A stretch of 11,092 nt of DNA from Cephalothrix spiralis (taxonomy: Eukaryota; Nemertea; Palaeonemertea; Archinemertea; Cephalotrichidae), in NCBI GenBank assembly GCA_032353305.1, contig JAUCNG010382036.1, forward strand, positions 1-11,092. Reading direction: 5' to 3'. Below the pieces are notes generated by a model. That model saw only the letters and a list, made by a program, of their open reading frames with translations. It ran no database searches and was not told the origin of the DNA. Position 1 is the stretch's first letter. Each line of letters begins with the position of its first letter. A program made the translations under genes and the position numbers. Below, piece by piece: positions 7,234-11,092 of this stretch.

Positions 7234-7955
7234 CAGTGCACAGTGGCGTATTTTCCCATTAATATGATAATTCAAAATTGTTGATTTTTTACCTCTTGAT
7301 AATTAATGTAATGTTGCATTGAAATATTAACTGGGTCTTATTAAAAATATTTTTTATTCAAAAAATGCCTCCTATATTATATTTTTTTCTCTCGTAAAAG
7401 TCCTCTATTTCCTATAAATATAAGTCAAGGAGTCAGTGTCACTATAAACAATAATATTATTTTGATAGATTATGATTCTCGTGTCATTGTTACGATTATA
7501 AGTATGTACTATCTTTTAACCTCCTGCACTTAAATTAGGCTATAAGGCCTACTAAAGGGCTAATCATAAGCCCTTTCAGTACATTGGTTATATTTTTGGA
7601 TTAGGTTTGGTAATTATATTTTGCGACCACGTTAAATTTGGATTTATGCCAAATAGGCTACGTAAAATTAACTTGTGACTACTACTATACATCTACTATT
7701 GTTTGATAACATTGGATCAAATCTATGATTAAATGTTAATGCATGATATAAATTACCAGTTTGAAAATATCATACTGAAGATTTCTGCAGAAGACATTGC
7801 AGTAGATGAATAAAATCCTAAAATAGCGCTGCTTATACTTTCAAAGAGGTCTTCTATTCTATCAGCTTTGAGATTATAACTTACTTTTGACTACTCTGCA
7901 TTCTGTTAAGCCCATGACCAGAAAAAAAACGTGCCCGGTAGCGCAAAAACCGCAA

Positions 7956-7981
7956 CCCGGTATACCCCATGTATACCCTCT
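7956..7981 (-). repeat. Dispersed 26-base repeat, copy 2 (inverted)
   Basis: This is the reverse complement of 2575-2600 with one change. The surrounding bases (gtgcccggtagcgcaaaaacc, about 7931-7951) also recall, in inverted orientation, the cgggcacggttttttcg motif near 2953. So more than the 26 bases may be shared with the repetitive section of the 2081-3224 intron. Confidence 0.6.
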
Positions 7982-8309
7982 GTAAGAATGTGCTTCTGAG
8001 AAAATTAAGAAAGAATAAATGTCAGCTTAAATTTTACTTTGTCCTATGTACACTTTCAGAATAGGGATATTTCAGAAAATATTAAAAAAAAGTACCCTTT
8101 TCCACTTTAAATAGTTATTTTTCGTATTATAACAGGATCCTCAGAGCCCTTATGCTTAATATTTTTGCAGAAATAAAAATGATGTCGTTTGTTAAAGGAA
8201 TTCATTTGGAAATTACTCTCATCCATTAGCTTTGAATTAAAGTTGTCAAACAACTTTAAATCAAAAATTCAAAGAAATATTTTGCTAATTTATTTGTTTC
8301 TTCTTTCAG

Positions 8310-8639
8310 GTTTCATAGCAAAGTTATCAAAAGACAATTATGCTAGTGCTTATCATGGAACTATAGAGGTGAACTCATTTGGTGTACTAGGACGTATTTG
8401 TAATAATTACTGGGATGTCCAGCAATCAAATGTTTTTTGTAAACAAATCGGTTTCAAAGGTGGTGTGCCTTACCAGCATTCGTTTTATACCTTCAATCAG
8501 CCACCAGTAGTTTTAAGTAATCTCACATGTTCTGGAAAAGAGGCTTCTTTGGATAAGTGTACTTACACAAACTGGGGTGATAATTATACGTGTACCCAAC
8601 AAGGAGCTTCGGCAGGGGTGCTCTGTTACAATTCAACAG
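8310..8639 (+). CDS. SRCR-6 exon
   Basis: This 330-base exon runs from ttctttcag|GT to ACAG|gtacgt and is phase 1 on both sides. It reads GFIAKLSKDN, then GTIEVNSFGVLGRICNNYW, SNVFCKQIGFKGG, LSNLTCSGKEASLDKC, YTC and SAGVLCYNSTG. The six group A cysteines are present. The usual LVGG start and the W of GxWGTVC are replaced (FGVLGRIC), and GxGxGPIWL is replaced by FNQPPVVL. The CR-to-C loop keeps the standard 27 residues. Sequons NLT, NYT and NST are present. An open frame extends upstream to 8189 through the intron. Its hydrophobic stretch (NILLIYLFLLSG) comes from the polypyrimidine tract and is not a signal peptide of this gene. Confidence 0.92.
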
Positions 8640-8934
8640 GTACGTAGTATCTGGATATATCAAAGTCTCTATTCAAGATTTATCATAGTCCCTATTCATT
8701 ATTTATAGTCCCTATTCATGATTCATAGTCCCTATTCATGATTCATAGTCCCTATTCATGATTTATAGTCCCTATTCATGATTTATAGTCCCTATTCATG
8801 ATTTATAGTCCCTATTCATGATTCATAGTCCCTATTCATGATTCATAGTCCCTATTCATGATTCATAGTCCCTATTCATGATTTATCAAGTATTATTATA
8901 ATAATTTAAGTACCGTAACAATCTTTTATTACAG
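8640..8934 (+). other. Short intron between SRCR-6 and SRCR-7
   Basis: At 295 bases it is the shortest intron of the array and is mostly the minisatellite at 8662-8886. It begins gtacgt and ends in tcttttattacag. Confidence 0.85.
8662..8886 (+). repeat. 20-bp minisatellite, about 11 copies
   Basis: From 8701 to 8880 there are nine exact-length 20-base units, att(c/t)atagtccctattcatg. They differ only at the fourth base. Two more degenerate copies precede (about 8662-8700) and a truncated one follows. The variable base reads T, C, C, T, T, T, C, C, C along the nine units, which suggests expansion in blocks rather than unit by unit. Directly adjacent identical units without spacers rule out a CRISPR array. 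Confidence 0.97.
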
Positions 8935-9267
8935 GCGTCAAGTACAGACTAGTGGGTCCAACCAAAACTTCAGGGCGAGTTGAAATTTCTTATGATGGAA
9001 GATGGGGTACAGTCTGCGATTGGGGTTGGAACGCCGCTTCAGCAGCAGTTTTATGTCGAACACTTGGATATGTGTCCGGTATCGGATACAAAAATTCAGC
9101 TTACGGTCGGGGAACTGGCCCAATATATCTCAACCAAGTTAGATGTAAAGGAAAGGAAAAGACTATTTTACAGTGCCAGAATTCAGGGTGGCAAGTTCAA
9201 AGGATGTCTTACTATTGTCGATATCATAGCCATGATGCGTCAGTGAAGTGTTTTAATGAAAAATTCG
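8935..9267 (+). CDS. SRCR-7 exon
   Basis: This 333-base exon runs from tttattacag|GC to TTCG|gtaaga and is phase 1 on both sides. It is the most consensus-like domain: YRLVGP, SGRVEISYDGRWGTVCDWGW, AAVLCRTLGY, YGRGTGPIYLNQVRCKGKE, ILQC, YYC and HDASVKC. Six group A cysteines are present. No N-glycosylation sequon is seen, unlike its neighbours. The acidic pair that follows GTVC in many family members (DD) is DW here. Frames on the opposite strand across 8938-9123 and 9224-9487 are shadows. Confidence 0.95.
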
Positions 9268-9834
9268 GTAAGATATTTGGAAGATCTCGAAAATGAAACT
9301 TAGAGGGAAATGGAAAATTATGCACTGGTAAATGAAATGCGCTGTACGCATGCAGGGGCCTGGAAATATTAAATGCGCATCGTTTCACATGTTTAGTACT
9401 CAATAGAGCTGAACATCGATAGATGCCTCTGGTACATAGCGCTCCCATAGCAGTCCCACAGCTAAAGTTTCGGTTTCGTATTCCCACAATACAAATTCAA
9501 TCAAATTTAAAAAATTGTAAAAAGTCGAAACCGTATGATTATAAAAAAATCCTTCATACCAGTTGTAGATTATCATTTTGAGAGCCCAAAAAGTTGAACT
9601 GATTATATTGCTTACCGTCTAGATTTCGAGATAGTGTGAGTTTTCTAAATATTAAAAAAATTTGTGTATTTTCGCAGTTTTCCGGACAACGATTTGGTAG
9701 TTTTTCTTAGTATGCATCTGACCCCCAAAAAATATTCAAAAACAATATGACGATTATGCCTTCAAATTATGATATCTTAGCTATGTATGTCCAGAATATT
9801 GAATCTAAATCTCATTTATTTTACCAAACTTCAG

Positions 9835-9849
9835 CCTATAATGCCACAG
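9835..9849 (+). other. Candidate 15-base micro-exon or SRCR exon remnant
   Basis: CCTATAATGCCACAG is preceded by tttaccaaacttcag and followed by gtaatg, so it has both splice dinucleotides. It would be phase 1 on both sides, like every domain boundary here, adding (G)CC TAT AAT GCC ACA G, or AYNAT plus the shared Gly/Asp codon. YNxTG is also how SRCR-6 (CYNSTG) ends. So it may instead be the surviving 3' end of a lost SRCR exon that kept its donor. It is too short to decide from sequence. Confidence 0.22.
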
Positions 9850-10196
9850 GTAATGAATTTTAATGCACTATATTTGAGTTGGCCACTAAAAAAGTAGTAT
9901 TAACAATAGCGTTGGCCCAGCACATAAACTTTAACTTTTTCAATGCTAATTCCCAGGCTACGGTCGCGATGTAAAGCACTCAACAGCGTATATATAACCT
10001 GCGTGTGGAATGGCGTAACAATAATCTTTAAAATTCATGAATACTGCCACAGTGCCACTTAATTACTAATGTTAAAATCTCATTTAGAGACTATTTCAGC
10101 TATAATTTGCAAAAAAATACTCCCCTCGGCGCAAAAAGTATCAACAAATTTTGCGAGAGCCTTTGGCGTTCGCGATATTAGGTTAATTCATTTCAT

Positions 10197-10410
10197 GATT
10201 TTTTTTTAATTTATAGTTTTTTTATTTTCAAAAGACACAATTATACAGATTTACATTTTTAAAAATAGCAATTATAATAATTGAATGAAATAAATTAAAA
10301 AAATAAAAATAAATGATCCAAAACAAAAATAAAAAAAACACGAAAGGAATATATAATTTAAAGTTTTTTAAATAATTGAGATTAAGAAAAAAATAAAAAA
10401 TAAAAATAAA
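10197..10410. repeat. A/T low-complexity tract
   Basis: The tract is made almost only of A and T, with many taaaaa and aaaaat words. It includes gatttttttttaatt at its left end and three stretches of aaaaataaa type on the right. It has no unit of constant length and no coding content. Confidence 0.8.
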
Positions 10411-10511
10411 TAGCTTCCATGATTTAGATGAACAGCATACGGATTATTTCCTGTTTCTCTCCTCAGTGCACCCGCGGTATTTTTCTCTTCAATTTTTTTT
10501 TAAATTTTCAG

Positions 10512-10647
10512 ACGTTAAAAAGATTCGGCTTGTCGACGGAAGTTCGAAAGATGAAGGTCGTGTCGAGTTATACGTCAATGGACTTAACGAATGGGGGACT
10601 GTCTGTGATGATCTGTTCGATGATAAAGATGCAACTGTTCTATGCCG
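10512..10647 (+). CDS. SRCR-8, N-terminal half exon
   Basis: The exon follows a long pyrimidine tract (attttttttttaaattttcag) in phase 1 and ends at TGCCG|gtgagt, a near-consensus donor, in phase 2. With the carried G it reads [20 protein letters not shown], then [21 protein letters not shown]. This is a canonical first half with the GTVCDD acidic pair. The exon stops inside the Arg codon of 'CR', and the next in-frame triplet after reading through would be TGA. The second half must begin with one base completing Arg. None was recognised between here and the window end, so it lies further downstream. Confidence 0.9.
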
Positions 10648-10668
10648 GTGAGTAAACGTTATTGAAAG

Positions 10669-10717
10669 TCAGCTCAGTAGGTAAATTAGGATACAAGAAG
10701 GTACAGGTTCGATTCCC
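10669..10717 (+). mobile_element. tRNA-derived SINE or tRNA pseudogene fragment
   Basis: agctcagtaggt (10671-10682) resembles the pol III A box and D-arm of a tRNA. ggttcgattccccc (10706-10719) is a good B box and T-arm. The order and strand fit. The distance from the position equivalent to base 8 (10670) to T54 (10708) is 38 bases, against about 46 in a normal tRNA. The anticodon arm is therefore short and no proper stem is seen. An intact tRNA gene is unlikely; a degenerate SINE head or tRNA relic fits better. Confidence 0.5.
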
Positions 10718-10783
10718 CCATTAACCTGCTGATTGGTTTTAGAATAATATAGTTGAAAAAAAATTATCAATAACTTTTGTTAC

Positions 10784-10881
10784 CAGATCTTTAGATTTTG
10801 CAGAATTTTCTCTCATTTTTTGACAGATCTTCAAAATTTTCTTAATTTTTGACAGATCTGCAGAATTTTCTCAATTTTTGA
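10784..10881 (+). repeat. Three tandem units of about 29 bases
   Basis: Units begin with cagatct at 10784, 10824 and 10853 and end in (a)tttttga. The second and third are 29 bases long and nearly alike. The first is 40 bases because of an insertion. The sequence following (catgatcat) may be the start of a degenerate fourth unit. Confidence 0.8.
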
Positions 10882-11092
10882 CATGATCATAAGTTGGCAC
10901 ATAGACTAATGTAGAGGGGGTAGTTTAGATAAAGGTATACTTTTTAAACATAACTTAGATTATATATGATCTCTTTCTCTGTACATAGGCCTATTTAATT
11001 TATGAGCTAATTGTGTGCCTATTTGCGGTTTAAAAAAATTAATAATCATTTTAAATACACAATTGGGATGTCAAAATTGGCGAGGGCAAAAT

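Larger units (their letters stand above)
6880..8309 (+). other. Long intron between SRCR-5 and SRCR-6
   Basis: At 1430 bases this is the longest intron seen. It begins gtaaac and ends in ttcttctttcag. It is AT-rich. It contains a palindrome at 7208-7233 (agctcactt, 8-base loop, aagtgagct) and the second copy of the 26-base dispersed repeat at 7956-7981. I found no SRCR exon or other coding sequence in it on either strand. Confidence 0.7.
9268..10511 (+). other. Intron between SRCR-7 and SRCR-8
   Basis: It begins gtaaga and ends in a long pyrimidine tract plus ttttcag. It is AT-rich throughout, with A/T low-complexity sequence at 10197-10410 and one possible micro-exon or exon remnant at 9835-9849. 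No other coding sequence was recognised. Confidence 0.7.
784..10647 (+). other. Internal part of a multi-exon tandem-SRCR gene (gene model)
   Basis: The proposed transcript joins 784-982, 1748-2080, 3225-3557, 4512-4853, 5732-5885, 6713-6879, 8310-8639, 8935-9267 and 10512-10647. All domain-bounding junctions are phase 1: the single last base of one exon (G, T, G, G, G, G, G) plus the first two of the next make GTG, TCT, GGA, GCT, GGT, GGC and GAC. No stop arises. The E/F junction inside SRCR-5 is phase 2 (AG+G). SRCR domains are extracellular ligand-binding modules of about 100-110 residues held by disulphides. Long arrays occur in innate immune receptors and secreted recognition proteins. 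Intron lengths are 765, 1144, 954, 878, 827, 1430, 295 and 1244 bases. Both gene ends lie outside the window. Two adjacent genes, rather than one, cannot be excluded without transcripts, but nothing in between looks like a gene boundary. Confidence 0.8.
10648..11092 (+). other. Start of the intron inside SRCR-8
   Basis: The sequence after the gtgagt donor holds a tRNA-like segment at 10669-10717 and a 29-base tandem repeat at 10784-10881. The rest is AT-rich. No SRCR second-half motif (GxGxGPIWL or CxGxExSL) is found in any frame up to the window end. Confidence 0.7.

Noticed and set aside
8189-8309. Possible start codon and signal peptide before SRCR-6 (hydrophobic NILLIYLFLLSG)
   Set aside because: The frame begins in the intron and the hydrophobic residues are the translation of the polypyrimidine tract before a clear acceptor at 8308-8309. 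The domain joins in phase with the exon upstream.
8662-8886. CRISPR array
   Set aside because: The units are directly adjacent with no spacers, the genome is eukaryotic, and the array lies within an intron.
10669-10735. Functional tRNA gene
   Set aside because: The A-to-B box spacing is about eight bases short, no acceptor stem pairs, and no anticodon arm can be drawn.

Overview
This window is animal nuclear DNA. The genome is AT-rich, the coding segments are short and bounded by clear ag/gt splice sites, and the introns are full of foldback elements, minisatellites and transposon debris. All recognisable coding sequence lies on the + strand and encodes tandem SRCR (scavenger receptor cysteine-rich) domains. 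Large SRCR expansions are known in sea urchins, amphioxus and other marine invertebrates, so such an animal is the likeliest source. The species cannot be named from the sequence.

Nine exons can be defined: 784-982, 1748-2080, 3225-3557, 4512-4853, 5732-5885, 6713-6879, 8310-8639, 8935-9267 and 10512-10647. Every intron between complete domains is phase 1, and all junctions join in frame without a stop. The simplest reading is one internal piece of a single large gene: the C-terminal half of a domain (SRCR-1), six complete domains (SRCR-2 to SRCR-7) and the N-terminal half of SRCR-8. Together this is 2327 coding bases. SRCR-2, 3, 4, 6 and 7 are each one exon. SRCR-1, 5 and 8 are cut by an intron inside the domain, each at a different place. 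The complete domains carry the six-cysteine (group A) pattern. No signal peptide, membrane segment, start codon, stop codon or promoter of the gene is in the window, so whether the product is secreted or membrane-bound cannot be told.

Layout: 1-783 is intron or upstream sequence with a probable fragment of a retrotransposon pol frame at 311-532. The next four introns each hold an inverted-repeat element: 1137-1514, 2201-2440, 3634-4207 and 5437-5685. The last has a 9-bp target-site duplication and arms made of short tandem repeats. The intron inside SRCR-5 (5886-6712) starts with what looks like the decayed, frameshifted second half of the same domain. The intron 8640-8934 is filled by a 20-bp minisatellite. 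The intron 9268-10511 ends in A/T-only low-complexity DNA. After the last exon come a tRNA-like (SINE-type) segment and a short 29-bp tandem repeat.

The most interesting points are the replaced second half of SRCR-5, the 9-bp-flanked foldback element, the run of foldbacks in consecutive introns, and the divergent SRCR-2 and SRCR-3 domains.
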